A stretch of DNA of 64,000 nt from Vibrio pacinii DSM 19139. GTDB taxonomy: Bacteria; Pseudomonadota; Gammaproteobacteria; Enterobacterales; Vibrionaceae. The stretch is taken from assembly GCF_000711795.1 (NCBI RefSeq), contig NZ_JONH01000001.1, positions 248,001 through 312,000 on the forward strand, read 5' to 3'. A model generated the notes under the pieces. It did not search any database. It had not been told where the DNA came from and was given only the letters and a program-made list of their open reading frames with translations. The position numbers were made by a program, and so were the translations under genes. Positions within the stretch are counted from its first letter, which is position 1. Each line of letters starts with the position of its first letter. Below, in pieces: positions 48,959-59,100 of this stretch.

Positions 48959-51433
48959 CTAAGTGAGTTTTGTCGGCTCTCCTAGGTAGAAACCTTGCAA
49001 GTAATCGACGCCCAACTCAGTCGCGATGTCACATACCGCTTGGTTATGAACAAATTCCGCCACCGTTTTAGCGCCAAACACATTGCATAGTCTTACTAAT
49101 TGAGAGGCGACTTTACGCTGTTTAGAGTCAACATCAATATAGCGAATCAAGCTGCCATCAAGCTTAATAATATCCGGCTCAATTTTGATGATTTCATCGA
49201 GGTTCGAATAACCCGAACCAAAGTCATCAACAATAATCGTCACCCCCATCCTTCTAAAATGATTACAGACTTCGCTCATCCGCTCAAAGTCGTGAATTTG
49301 TTCAGATTCAACAATTTCGATACCGACTCGAGTTGGGTCTTGCAGGGACAGTATATTCGACTCAAGCAACTCTAAGGTTGTATCGTTAACGATATCTTGA
49401 TGGGAAAGGTTGAGCGAAAACTTCTCATTACGAGGCTGCATCAACTCAAAACTATGGTTGATCATTAGTTGGCTCATTTTGTTGTATAACCGTGTACCTT
49501 GAATCAAAGGTAAAAAGTAACCCGGCGGCAGAACTTTTGACCCATGAGTTAAGCGCGCCAAGCATTCATAGTTGCTGAGCATTCGGGTAGTCGCATCAAA
49601 AATGGGTTGCACATAGGGCTCAATATTGCGCTGGGCAATCGCATGGTTAGTGATAGAGAGCTTTTCGAGACGGTCGCGACGTTGCTCCTCTTGCTGAATT
49701 AAATCATTGGCATCAACAAAAGACTGATTGGTCTTGTTAGCGTGACGGCGTGCTTCAATTGACTTAAACAACAGTGCGTCATCAGAACACGACATAAACG
49801 CCTTTTTCTGCACAATACCAGCACTGATCGATACAGCAAGATGGGTACTATCTAAAAACGAGAATCCTTTAAAGTCGACAGATTCGACTTGCTCAAGTAG
49901 CCGCTCAAATCGACGCCTTACCTCGTGCATTGGCAACGGGTTGCTGAACACCGTCGCCCACTCCCCAATTCCGATGCTGTAAAGCTTTGCTCCTTGAGGT
50001 AAGTGGTCACTGACCAACTGGGCGAAAAATGAAGTTAACATCACCAAAAGATTGTCGCCAACCGAGTAACCATATTTCTCATTGATATCGGTTAGGTTAT
50101 TAATTTTTACATTGAGTAAGCTGTCATCTAGCCCCATCTCAGCGATATTTTCGATCAACACCGCTCGATTGGGAAGCCCAGTGCGACGATCAGTGCGATA
50201 ACTTGAGACCAGCGCATTCGCCTGACTTTCAATCTTGTCTTGCATGATTTGATTGTAGTTTTCTAGATCTGAAAATGAATTGCGAATCATCGAAAACAGT
50301 GGCGACATAGTCGAAGACGCATCGACGTTAGGTAGTACTATATCTTGTTTCGCCTCCCCTTCGCGCATCGCCAGTAACGTCAGACTATGATGCAGCACCC
50401 TTTGTTGTTGCTGCTCTTTGTACAGCTCTCCCATGCAGTAGAAGCCATAGCAATCTGCGACCGACTGTAAGGGCTCTAGTTCCGCATTGCCCTCAATAAA
50501 ATCGAGGCGCGATGTACAGTTATAAACAAAAATAGCATCCGGTTGCAGGTGGGCAAGATGAAAGGCGCCCTGCTTGACCTGCTGTATGGTCAGCTCAGGG
50601 TGGTCATAACAGAATCGAACCTTATCCCCTTGCTCTAAAGGCTGATCAAATTCAATACTCAAGTCTTCTAACACCGCGACTGGCGTGGCAAGTTCTTGAT
50701 CTTGCTGATCACCTTTCATCATCGGAAAGCCAATCAATAACTCCGGTGCAAAGTGTTCGCCATCGGCTAGGTAACGACGATAAATATGGCCAATCGCTTG
50801 ATGGTTGAGTTCAAATACCCGATTCCCTTGCGCTTTGGTCACGACAAATGTTTGACCAATCGGGTTCCACTCGTTGTAGGATTTTTGCCAAACATGCAGT
50901 GTGGCTGAGTGAAACGCGACAGCGACTAAAGCGTTTTGATAGAACTCACCATTGAGCATCGCCCAACGGCCATGATTCGTTACCGTGGTTGCGCCACCAG
51001 CGATTGGAACCGTGTCATGACGAAATGCTTGAAAAAGGTCTTCATCGTTGGCGCTTAAACGGTCAGCAAAACAGAGGATCGCTTTTGTCTCATCGGTGAT
51101 CGCCAGCTCTTGACGTAATTGATGCGTAGCATGACGCTCTGTCGGTGAAAAATGAGCCACTGCGCTCGTCAATCGTACTTGTTCAAATTGACTAATAACG
51201 GCGACTGTCTGCTGGCGCGTGATTTTACCTTGGTCTATTTTATGCTCAGCACTACTGCCAATCACAACAGCGCTTGGCCACTTGATACGCAGTGATAAGC
51301 AATAACCCTGAACTTCACCTTGTGCTTGGTTTGAGAATAGTTGTACAAGTGGGTTTGAGTAGTGGTGATTAACCGATTCAAGCAGGATATCCAGTTCCTG
51401 TTGATTGGAAAAAGTGATAGAAGTGCTATCCAT
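48959..51433 (-). CDS. FIST-GGDEF-EAL protein, probable c-di-GMP phosphodiesterase
   Basis: 824 residues. N-terminal FIST and FIST_C sensor domains (about 25-370), a GGDEF domain (about 415-560) and an EAL domain (about 585-820). In the GGDEF domain the signature is replaced by GIGEW, so it cannot be a cyclase in the usual way but may bind GTP. The EAL domain keeps ECLARL (ExLxR type), LSHQDIVND, IVDDFGSGYSNLDEI and IKLDGSLI, the metal- and catalytic residues, so hydrolysis of c-di-GMP is likely. FIST domains bind small ligands. There is no transmembrane segment, so the protein is cytoplasmic. Confidence 0.9.
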   Translation of the reverse strand: MDSTSITFSNQQELDILLESVNHHYSNPLVQLFSNQAQGEVQGYCLSLRIKWPSAVVIGSSAEHKIDQGKITRQQTVAVISQFEQVRLTSAVAHFSPTERHATHQLRQELAITDETKAILCFADRLSANDEDLFQAFRHDTVPIAGGATTVTNHGRWAMLNGEFYQNALVAVAFHSATLHVWQKSYNEWNPIGQTFVVTKAQGNRVFELNHQAIGHIYRRYLADGEHFAPELLIGFPMMKGDQQDQELATPVAVLEDLSIEFDQPLEQGDKVRFCYDHPELTIQQVKQGAFHLAHLQPDAIFVYNCTSRLDFIEGNAELEPLQSVADCYGFYCMGELYKEQQQQRVLHHSLTLLAMREGEAKQDIVLPNVDASSTMSPLFSMIRNSFSDLENYNQIMQDKIESQANALVSSYRTDRRTGLPNRAVLIENIAEMGLDDSLLNVKINNLTDINEKYGYSVGDNLLVMLTSFFAQLVSDHLPQGAKLYSIGIGEWATVFSNPLPMHEVRRRFERLLEQVESVDFKGFSFLDSTHLAVSISAGIVQKKAFMSCSDDALLFKSIEARRHANKTNQSFVDANDLIQQEEQRRDRLEKLSITNHAIAQRNIEPYVQPIFDATTRMLSNYECLARLTHGSKVLPPGYFLPLIQGTRLYNKMSQLMINHSFELMQPRNEKFSLNLSHQDIVNDTTLELLESNILSLQDPTRVGIEIVESEQIHDFERMSEVCNHFRRMGVTIIVDDFGSGYSNLDEIIKIEPDIIKLDGSLIRYIDVDSKQRKVASQLVRLCNVFGAKTVAEFVHNQAVCDIATELGVDYLQGFYLGEPTKLT

Positions 51434-51567
51434 ACGACAAAGGCGACCCTAGCTAATTACACCCGGTGATTATCTCGCTGAACGACGATCGAATGCAAAA
51501 ACCGTCACTCAGCATGTGACTTTAAGCAATAATTATGCAGCCACAACACATTTTCGATCACACCGTA

Positions 51568-53007
51568 TTATCCCTGAGTTGGATAATTCAATTTCAACCA
51601 CTGCTTTACGGCGTGGCGTGATATTTTAATGCCATTCTCGCTTAAACCCGCTGGCATCGTATAGTAGGCGATGGGCCACTTAAATCGGCTTAGTTGACTG
51701 TCAAGATACTCAGGCATGATGCCACTATCAAAACCATCGGACGTTATTATGACCGCCACCGGACGATGACCAAACTCGAGATCTTCAACTGGCACGACGA
51801 TGGCGAAATCAATCATAGGATGCCGATTTAATACTTGCTCAATCTCTTCACAATGAATGTTTTCACCGCCAGAGATAAACTGATTGTCAGCTCGACCAAT
51901 AATTCTTAATTCGTCTCCTACCCACTCACCCAAATCCTTAGTATCAAACCAACCATTGACTGTTAACGGTGTTAACTGTCCACATTGATAGTAACCCGAC
52001 GCTAAGGTTTCACCTCCAATGTAGATGCTTTGTCCCTCTAGCTTTAAACGCCGTTTTGCTAGCAGACGACCTGCACTGTACGTGCTATCCACTCGCTTAG
52101 CCGTCACCGTAGAGGCGGCTTCGGTTAAGCCATAACCTAGCCAGGTCTCGATCCCTCGCTGCGCCGCTTGCTGACTTAACCCATGATCAACATGGCCACC
52201 ACCAAGCAACACTTGCTTTAATTGTAACGGCTGCGCACTGTCGAGCAGTCTTCGCAATTGAGTCGCCACTAACGAGGCGTGTGTGACACCTTGAATATCT
52301 TGACTTAACTCGCCACTACCCACTTTAAGGCCTGCACCACTCAATAGCCAACGATAGACAATCGCCAATCCCGACACGTGATAAAGCGGCAAACTGAGCA
52401 ACCAACAGTCGCCTTGCTTGAACGGGAAAACGGCCAATAGCCCCTGCGCAGAAGCAAGATGCTGACGAGAACAGTGCGCCACCGCTTTCGGCGTTCCAGT
52501 CGAGCCAGAGGTAAAGACAATCGAGGCTAATGCATCTTGATCATAACGGCTTTGCGCATCAGGGTGTAACGACATCGGCGCATGATCTGTTTGATAGGTG
52601 CAATCGGTTTTATAAGTATAATCGGTCTGAAAAATATGCTCGGTTTCAAGAGTAATCGTGGCCGTACAAGGCGCAGATGATAATGGCTGAGTAAACCAAA
52701 CATGGGACTCGCGCGGATCTTGATAGAGTGTCGCTAATTTAACGTCAAGTTCGCTTTTTGTCTGCGGCATGGTCAACGCATTAATCGCGCCTAATTCAAG
52801 ACACGCTAAGTAAACCAGCAATTGCTCAACGCTATTCTTGCCAACACTGGTGATCACATGTCCAGCTTGGATCCCCTGCTGTGTTAACCCTGCAGCCACT
52901 TGATCAACCTTATCGGCTAGCTCACGCCAAGTGTATTGATGTGTTGGTGTGATTAAAGCAGGCAATAAAGGGCTCTGATGAGCCCAGTGTTTAAGCAAGG
53001 AACTCAT
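51568..53007 (-). CDS. menE: o-Succinylbenzoate-CoA ligase
   Basis: 479 residues, AMP-forming acyl-CoA synthetase family. It activates o-succinylbenzoate with CoA and ATP for menaquinone synthesis. Marks: P-loop LASIVFTSGSTGTPKAVAH, WLGYGLTEAAS, and FDTKDLGEW followed by IIGRADNQFISGGENI. The ATG overlaps the menC stop by four bases. An insertion of six-residue repeats (TDYTYK, TDCTYQ) is found about residues 127-140 (see findings). Last gene of the men unit. Confidence 0.93.
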   Translation of the reverse strand: MSSLLKHWAHQSPLLPALITPTHQYTWRELADKVDQVAAGLTQQGIQAGHVITSVGKNSVEQLLVYLACLELGAINALTMPQTKSELDVKLATLYQDPRESHVWFTQPLSSAPCTATITLETEHIFQTDYTYKTDCTYQTDHAPMSLHPDAQSRYDQDALASIVFTSGSTGTPKAVAHCSRQHLASAQGLLAVFPFKQGDCWLLSLPLYHVSGLAIVYRWLLSGAGLKVGSGELSQDIQGVTHASLVATQLRRLLDSAQPLQLKQVLLGGGHVDHGLSQQAAQRGIETWLGYGLTEAASTVTAKRVDSTYSAGRLLAKRRLKLEGQSIYIGGETLASGYYQCGQLTPLTVNGWFDTKDLGEWVGDELRIIGRADNQFISGGENIHCEEIEQVLNRHPMIDFAIVVPVEDLEFGHRPVAVIITSDGFDSGIMPEYLDSQLSRFKWPIAYYTMPAGLSENGIKISRHAVKQWLKLNYPTQG

Positions 53008-53990
53008 GACTGCCAGATAAGCGCTTGTTGGTTAAGTGGCACAACAGGAAGCTCACAGCCTGGCCACTCGACTTCCAACTGCTGAGCAAACAACCCTATC
53101 GTGTCTAATCCTGGGGTCTCTTGCGGTAATTGCCATGCAGCAAACCGTGCAAGCTGAGTTAAGCCTAGACTCGACTCAATACTCGAACTAATGATGACTT
53201 TAATTCCTAGCGATTTAGCAGTGGCGATTAACTCGGCGCAACGCTCAATTGAGCCAATCAAAGTCGGTTTAATAATGATCGCTTTAGCACCATTGTAATC
53301 TTGCAGTTTAAAGTCATCTTTGCGTACAGAATGTTGCAACGTTTCATCCCAGGCGATGGCAATACCAGTCGCGATGGCAAATGAAAAGCTTTCGCCCGGC
53401 GACTGACAAGGCTCTTCAATAAACGCAATACGCTGACGCAGTGATGGGGCGATTTTCTTAGCGAACTGCAGCGCTTTTTCTGACGTCCATGCGCGATTGG
53501 CATCTAAGCGCAATGTCAAATCCGGAATCGACTCCAAAAATAGACTAACAAGCATGCCATCACGAATCGGCTCGTAAAGGCCAACTTTAATCTTGGCGAC
53601 TTTTTCTCCGCTCATCGCATTGAGTTTTGGCAGCAGTTCATCAGGATCACCTGAGCATAACGGCGCCGCTTGATAACAGCCTTGCTCAGGCAGAATGTCA
53701 TCGAGCTCAAGTTGCGCCATCGACAAACCAAATGCGACGGAAGGAAACAATGGCTCTAAATCAAGTTCAACACCTTGTGACCACAGAGCAAGTTGCTCAA
53801 CCAGTTGAGCGTAAGTTTCCTCGAGGCTCTCGAGACTAAAACCCGGCAACGGCGCAATTTCACCACGACCTATTTTGTCATCCAGTGCCAGTTCAACAAT
53901 AAACCCTTCTCGCACCGTTAAGCGTTGCTCTCGCAGAATCACCCCACTGTCCATCGGCAATTCATAGCGATAGAGTTTGGCTGATCTCAT
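53004..53990 (-). CDS. menC: o-Succinylbenzoate synthase
   Basis: 328 residues, enolase superfamily. It dehydrates SHCHC to o-succinylbenzoate. Catalytic elements: KIKVGLY (first Lys pair), LRLDANRAW (metal Asp), AFIEEPCQ (metal Glu), WDETLQHS (metal Asp) and IIIKPTLIGS (second Lys). MRSAKLYRYELPMDSGVILR is a typical MenC N-terminus. It lies 185 bp downstream of menB, with two hairpins in the gap. Confidence 0.94.
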   Translation of the reverse strand: MRSAKLYRYELPMDSGVILREQRLTVREGFIVELALDDKIGRGEIAPLPGFSLESLEETYAQLVEQLALWSQGVELDLEPLFPSVAFGLSMAQLELDDILPEQGCYQAAPLCSGDPDELLPKLNAMSGEKVAKIKVGLYEPIRDGMLVSLFLESIPDLTLRLDANRAWTSEKALQFAKKIAPSLRQRIAFIEEPCQSPGESFSFAIATGIAIAWDETLQHSVRKDDFKLQDYNGAKAIIIKPTLIGSIERCAELIATAKSLGIKVIISSSIESSLGLTQLARFAAWQLPQETPGLDTIGLFAQQLEVEWPGCELPVVPLNQQALIWQS

Positions 53991-54088
53991 AGCTTAATCC
54001 TTTATTCATTCTTTTATCATTGTTATCACCCTCTAACCTTAGCAGTTAGAATGATGATGATTGATTTTGTTTCCACCCAATGCCAATC

Positions 54089-54149
54089 AGTGATACTCGA
54101 TATTCAAGTATCACTATTACGATTACGCGCCAGTCTGGTTGGCGCGTAA
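54089..54149 (-). other. Two hairpins in the menB-menC gap
   Basis: AGTGATACT-CGATATTCA-AGTATCACT (54089-54115) and TTACGCGCCA-GTCTGGT-TGGCGCGTAA (54123-54149) are perfect 9- and 10-bp stems. They lie 26 bp after the menB stop, in the one wide gap of the operon. They may shape partial termination or mRNA stability. Confidence 0.55.
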
Positions 54150-54175
54150 AGCAGATTTAGTTAGATTGGCAAGTA

Positions 54176-55042
54176 TTAAGGATTACGTGGAAACTTGTTG
54201 AAGTCAGGGCGACGTTTTTCGTTAAACGCATTGCGGCCTTCTTGCCCCTCTTCCGTCATGTAGAACATCATCGTCGCATTGCCCGCTAGCTCTTGCAAAC
54301 CCGCTTGACCATCACAGTCAGCATTGAGCGCCGCTTTAAGACAACGCAGCGCCATTGGGCTATGTTGCAAGGTCTCTCGGCACCAGCGTACGGTCTCTTT
54401 CTCTAACGACTCAATTGGCACAACCGTGTTAACCAACCCCATATCTAACGCCTCTTGGGCGTCATAAAAGCGACATAGGAACCAAATTTCACGCGCTTTT
54501 TTCTGGCCGACAATACGCGCCATGTACGACGCTCCCCAACCGCCGTCAAACGAGCCTACTTTTGGCCCAGTTTGGCCAAACTGGGCGTTCTCAGCAGCGA
54601 TGGTCAGATCACACATCATGTGTAATACATGACCACCACCCACAGCCCAACCTGCTACCGCAGCAATCACGGGTTTAGGGCAGGTACGAATTTGACGTTG
54701 AAAGTCGAGCACATTGAGGTGGTGGGTACCTGAATCGTCTTGGTAACCGCCGTAGTCACCACGGATTTTCTGATCGCCACCAGAGCAAAATGCTTTCTCT
54801 CCAAGCCCCGTCAGGATAATAACGCCCACCCCTTCATCATAACGAGCATCCGCTAACGCATTAATCATCTCTTTGACAGTTTGTGGCCGAAATGCATTGT
54901 GAACTTGCGGACGGGCGATGGTGATCTTGGCAATACCATCTGCCGATTTGTGGTACTGAATATCTTCATATTCACCGCTGCAGTCATTCCAGTTTACGGG
55001 TGCATAAAGTTCTTCTTCTGAGATACCGACTGTTTTTGCCAT
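54176..55042 (-). CDS. menB: 1,4-Dihydroxy-2-naphthoyl-CoA synthase
   Basis: 288 residues, crotonase fold. It cyclises o-succinylbenzoyl-CoA to DHNA-CoA. Typical MenB segments: [60 protein letters not shown], and the C-terminal [14 protein letters not shown]. It begins [18 protein letters not shown]. It lies 28 bp from menH. Confidence 0.96.
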   Translation of the reverse strand: MAKTVGISEEELYAPVNWNDCSGEYEDIQYHKSADGIAKITIARPQVHNAFRPQTVKEMINALADARYDEGVGVIILTGLGEKAFCSGGDQKIRGDYGGYQDDSGTHHLNVLDFQRQIRTCPKPVIAAVAGWAVGGGHVLHMMCDLTIAAENAQFGQTGPKVGSFDGGWGASYMARIVGQKKAREIWFLCRFYDAQEALDMGLVNTVVPIESLEKETVRWCRETLQHSPMALRCLKAALNADCDGQAGLQELAGNATMMFYMTEEGQEGRNAFNEKRRPDFNKFPRNP

Positions 55043-55070
55043 GGTGATTCCTATTCTGTTACTTAGTGAC

Positions 55071-55859
55071 TCAGCTCAAACCATTAAGCTTCAACTGAGC
55101 ATTGATTATGTCTGCGAATGCTTGGGGCTGCTCTAAATGAACATTGTGCCCAGCATTGACTACCTGGCTAAAAGACAAACCGCTTAGCTTAGCCAACTGA
55201 CTAAATTTATGATCTTTTTCACCACAAATGTAATGTGTTTTTACTCGTGTACGTTTTAGTTCATCGAGTAAGTCATCTTGTTTAGCGAGCGAGGTCGCCT
55301 CGAGCATATTCGCCACCGACGGGCCAAGATTAGCACTGCGTTTCGTTATCAGTTGTTGTCTTTGCTCATGGTTTAGCGAACTAAATACGGGCTGTTGATA
55401 CCAATCGCTTAACACCTGTTCAATCGGCTCATTTCTAAACCGCGCCGCCCAGTGACTATCACTAAGCCATCGCGCTTGCTTTGCATCTCGGTGCGAAAGG
55501 CCAAAGTTTCCTCCTTCGACGATCAACATCTGCACATTGAGCTGAGCAAAATCGCCATTTGCAATCCCTGACATCGCAATCCGACCACCCAGTGAATAGC
55601 CCACCAGCACTATAGGCCTGTGCGGCATAATATGGGTAAGGAGTGTGTCAGAAATTTGCTTGCAACAATCACCAAAATGACGACAAGCGTCAAGAGCGCT
55701 CACGCCATGACCCGGTAGGTCAAGACAAATATATGGCCGAGGGCTTAAGTGCTCGGTCACTGAATGCCAATCTTGTCCTGAACCCAATAATCCGTGCAAA
55801 AACACCAACACGGCTTGGTTAGTGGTATTAATGTTGGCACTGGCGCGACTATAAAGCAT
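55071..55859 (-). CDS. menH: SHCHC synthase (MenH)
   Basis: About 262 residues, alpha/beta hydrolase. It removes pyruvate from SEPHCHC to give SHCHC. Marks: [16 protein letters not shown] (oxyanion), [15 protein letters not shown] (nucleophile Ser), CGEKDHKF (Asp) and [11 protein letters not shown] (His). The frame is open to a TTG at 55874, but the first ATG is at 55859; both lie inside the end of menD, so the two genes overlap and are translationally coupled. Confidence 0.92.
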   Translation of the reverse strand: MLYSRASANINTTNQAVLVFLHGLLGSGQDWHSVTEHLSPRPYICLDLPGHGVSALDACRHFGDCCKQISDTLLTHIMPHRPIVLVGYSLGGRIAMSGIANGDFAQLNVQMLIVEGGNFGLSHRDAKQARWLSDSHWAARFRNEPIEQVLSDWYQQPVFSSLNHEQRQQLITKRSANLGPSVANMLEATSLAKQDDLLDELKRTRVKTHYICGEKDHKFSQLAKLSGLSFSQVVNAGHNVHLEQPQAFADIINAQLKLNGLS

Positions 55860-57573
55860 GAACTTGACGCACAAACTCTTTAAGTTGGTTTGACGCTTGA
55901 TTGGCTGGCGTTTGGATCTCGACTAACAACGCCCCTTTACCGCTACTCAAATGCACCTCAACGGCATGTTGATACTCTGCCAAGGTTTGTGGCCGCGTAT
56001 AACCTAATTTGAATTGTTTCGCCGCAAATTCAAAGTCATAACCATGTGGCATCTGATACAACGTTTGCTTCTGCTGCTCTGGTACTGGCAACAAGTCAAA
56101 TATAGCGCCGCCGTCGTTATTGGTGACCACAATAACCATAGGGGTCGTTTGTTTGGTCAGCAGGGCGAGCGAATTAATATCGTACAACGCTGAAGTATCA
56201 CCAATGAATAGCGTTGTCGGGCGATTTGTCACCCGCATTACACCCGCGGCAGTGGCAATGATGCCATCAATTCCTGACGCGCCTCGATTCGAATAAACCT
56301 CATAACCATCAAGGCGACCAAACATATCAACCAGACGAACAAATAAACTGTTACCGAAAAAGATCTGGCTTGATTTAGGAAGTTTGTCGACCGTCAATGC
56401 CAATGAAATTTCATCGACATTAGCGTCACGATTTAAATGGGTCAGAGCCAGCAACGCTACCTGTTCCGCAACTTCAGTCAAGCTATCAGCCCACCCGGTT
56501 GTGGTGTGGCCTATGGTTGGCCATCTCGCCAGTAATGAGTCAAAAAAACAGCCAATCTCACACTGGTGATGAATCTGCATCAAATGCGCTTGATTGTTTC
56601 TCGCTCCATTAGGCGAAAGGTAATGATAATCAGCATCGCGCCGTTCAACTTGTTCGGTTAACCATTGATTTAGCCGCTTAGAGACAATTCGCGCGCCCAC
56701 TTGCAGCACCAGTTGACATTGATTAATGACCTCGGCTCGTTGGTGATGTTGCAGCCACAAGTCATAGTGCGCCCAATCAGAACAAACACCAGATTGAGGA
56801 TCGCACAATAGCGGCCAACCCAGTTTGTGTGCCAATTGCTGCGCTTTTTTAGCTTCACTCACGGTCACACAACCGAGCACGATGACGCCTTTCTTATCGA
56901 CAAAACTTGCTGTCGGTACAGTCGCCTGGCGATCGGTAGACCACTGCTGACAGTAAGGGCGCTCACTTTGCTGCCATCGAGCCACTTCATCAAGGTAGTC
57001 TTGATAAAGCGCTTTTGGCTGTTCACTATAAAGCGGTTCTGGGAAGGGGCAATTAATGTGTACCGCACTGCCCTGCTTGTTCTGTTGAATCAGCAACTGA
57101 TCAATCGAGGTCAGTAGCCATTTAAGGGGTGTGAGTAAATTTGGACTTGGCAGATCAAGCGCTGCGGTTACATGGTGAGAAAATATCCCCGACTGAACAA
57201 TGGCCTGATTGGCACCGCAACCGACCAACTCAAGTGGTCTATCTGCGGTTAATACCACGAGTTTCTCACCAGTAAGTTTGGCTTCTGCGATCGCCGGAAG
57301 CAAATTGGCTACGGCGGTACCTGAAGTAACGACAATGGCGACCGGTTTATTGCTTGCTTTAGCCAACCCTAACGCAAGAAAGCCTAAACCTCTCTCATCA
57401 AAATGAGTGTGCAGGGTGAGCTTTTGATTCTCGTCCGCTTCCAAAGTTAAAGGTGTCGAACGTGAACCAGGAGCGATACAAATATCGCTGACACCGAAAC
57501 GGGTCAGCTCTTCAAGCAAGGTTTGGCACCAAATACGATTGATCACCGCCTGTTCTATTGCCTTGGTCATCAT
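55849..57573 (-). CDS. menD: SEPHCHC synthase (MenD)
   Basis: 574 residues, a ThDP-dependent enzyme that joins 2-oxoglutarate and isochorismate. N-terminal ISDICIAPGSRSTPLTLEAD-like segment and AKLTGEKLVVLTADRPLELV, and ThDP/metal motif FIGDTSALYDINSLALL followed by NNDGGAIFDLLP. The ATG directly follows the menF stop (57574), so translation is coupled. GGGAG in the menF end may serve as ribosome site. Confidence 0.95.
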   Translation of the reverse strand: MMTKAIEQAVINRIWCQTLLEELTRFGVSDICIAPGSRSTPLTLEADENQKLTLHTHFDERGLGFLALGLAKASNKPVAIVVTSGTAVANLLPAIAEAKLTGEKLVVLTADRPLELVGCGANQAIVQSGIFSHHVTAALDLPSPNLLTPLKWLLTSIDQLLIQQNKQGSAVHINCPFPEPLYSEQPKALYQDYLDEVARWQQSERPYCQQWSTDRQATVPTASFVDKKGVIVLGCVTVSEAKKAQQLAHKLGWPLLCDPQSGVCSDWAHYDLWLQHHQRAEVINQCQLVLQVGARIVSKRLNQWLTEQVERRDADYHYLSPNGARNNQAHLMQIHHQCEIGCFFDSLLARWPTIGHTTTGWADSLTEVAEQVALLALTHLNRDANVDEISLALTVDKLPKSSQIFFGNSLFVRLVDMFGRLDGYEVYSNRGASGIDGIIATAAGVMRVTNRPTTLFIGDTSALYDINSLALLTKQTTPMVIVVTNNDGGAIFDLLPVPEQQKQTLYQMPHGYDFEFAAKQFKLGYTRPQTLAEYQHAVEVHLSSGKGALLVEIQTPANQASNQLKEFVRQVHAL

Positions 57574-58881
57574 CTATGAAGCCACTCCCAAAGAAGGATG
57601 GTCTGAAATCAGTGACAGCAGCGTCGACATTTTTTTATCCAGCTCTTGCCACTCGTGTTCAGCTATCGACCCCGGCACAATGCCCGCGCCAGCGAACAGC
57701 TGAACCTGATCATCCACTACCAAGGCACTGCGAATCGCGACACAGAACTCTGCGCGCTGATGGCTAATGAACCCCATTGAACCTGCATACCAGCCGCGTG
57801 CAAACGGCTCATGCTGCTGGATAAACGCCATCGATGCTTTACGTGGCAAACCCGCCACAGCCGCCGTCGGCTGTAACGCCTCAAGCAATTGAACACCGTT
57901 AGTGCCTTTATGCAGATGGGCACGAATGTTGCGTTTGAGATGTTGCACTTTACGCAATCGAACTAATCTTGTGTCTTGTTCTACTGACACCTGATCTGAA
58001 TGTGGTGACAGTCTGTCAATAATATCATCGACAACATACTGGTTTTCGTTGAGATTTTTGCTATCACTCGCGAGCCAATTGGCCAGCGCCATATCCTGAG
58101 CGGCATTTTGGCCACGCCCAATGGTGCCAGCCAGCGCCTCCGTGTTGAGCTCTTGCCCTTGACGGGCATAAAGTCGCTCAGGTGTGGAACCGATAAAACA
58201 GTGTTTTTTATCAAAGGCGAGCAAAAAATGAAAGCTGTGATGATTTTGCAGATAGCTCGACTTTAGCAGTTGTGCCGCACATAGGGGCTTATCTAAAGTT
58301 AGGGTCGTTTTACGTGCCAAGACCACTTTTTTAAACTGTTCATTTTCGATACCTTGCAACACTTTGTTGACCAAATCAGACCATTGGTGTTGCTCAGGAA
58401 TATGTTGAATTGATTCAATATGCGATGAAATGGCACGCAGTGGCGCAACATCAAACTGAAGTTTAGACAAGCTCGCTAGAGTACGCTGCTTCTCGCTATT
58501 CAAGTTGATCGCAAGTGACCATTGGTCATCAAAGCGAATCAGCTCAATTTGCGGGAGGAAAAAAAATGACGACATGCAGCGGCGGTTTTTATCCGTTTGT
58601 CCGTCAAACGAACGCCCACCCCAAACGCGTTGGTCATCAGCCAAAATAGTATAGGCCGGAGCGGGGTCGACAAAGGTGTGCAATTGCCCTAAGGCGACCA
58701 CTTCTTCACGAGTATCACGAGACTGCCAATAAAACTTTGGGAACACTGGTTGAGCGTCCAACCAGTCGACAAATGCAAAGTCCGGTTTTTTTTCAAGAAC
58801 TTGAACCAGACGGTTTACACCCTGTTGCGCTTCCTTAGCGCGTTCAATCAGTTCAGAAACGGCTTGATGAAAGTCAGACAA
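57574..58881 (-). CDS. menF: Isochorismate synthase (MenF)
   Basis: 435 residues, chorismate-utilising family. It converts chorismate to isochorismate, first step of menaquinone synthesis. Motifs: LLAFDKKHCFIGSTPERLY, LNTEALAGTIGRGQ, ALQPTAAVAGLPRKASM, FARGWYAGSMGFIS and LFAGAGIVPGSIAEHEWQEL. The start codon is a TTG with ACGAGG six bases before it, and no in-frame ATG lies nearby. Entry gene of the men unit. menA and ubiE are not in the window. Confidence 0.93.
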   Translation of the reverse strand: MSDFHQAVSELIERAKEAQQGVNRLVQVLEKKPDFAFVDWLDAQPVFPKFYWQSRDTREEVVALGQLHTFVDPAPAYTILADDQRVWGGRSFDGQTDKNRRCMSSFFFLPQIELIRFDDQWSLAINLNSEKQRTLASLSKLQFDVAPLRAISSHIESIQHIPEQHQWSDLVNKVLQGIENEQFKKVVLARKTTLTLDKPLCAAQLLKSSYLQNHHSFHFLLAFDKKHCFIGSTPERLYARQGQELNTEALAGTIGRGQNAAQDMALANWLASDSKNLNENQYVVDDIIDRLSPHSDQVSVEQDTRLVRLRKVQHLKRNIRAHLHKGTNGVQLLEALQPTAAVAGLPRKASMAFIQQHEPFARGWYAGSMGFISHQRAEFCVAIRSALVVDDQVQLFAGAGIVPGSIAEHEWQELDKKMSTLLSLISDHPSLGVAS

Positions 58882-59100
58882 ATCAGCCTCGTATGCATAG
58901 GAGTTATTAATTATTTTACCTCGCTACTCTATTTATAGACCTTACTCAAATCAAGGATGTCAGTAATGTTTTATATATTCCTGTGATAACGGGCGTGCTA
59001 CAAGGCAGGAATTATCGCCATTGGCTCAGATTTTTATTCTAAGTAACCTCATTTTAAGTTACTTTAATAAAGGAATGTCAATAAATTCAGGTTTTATTCA
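58882..59100. promoter_or_regulatory. Divergent menF/alaA promoter region
   Basis: About 219 bp. AAGTAAC and GTTACTT at 59041-59063 form a 7-bp inverted repeat with a nine-base spacer upstream of alaA. It may be an operator or leader hairpin; alaA is controlled by Lrp in E. coli. No clear promoter assigned. Confidence 0.35.
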
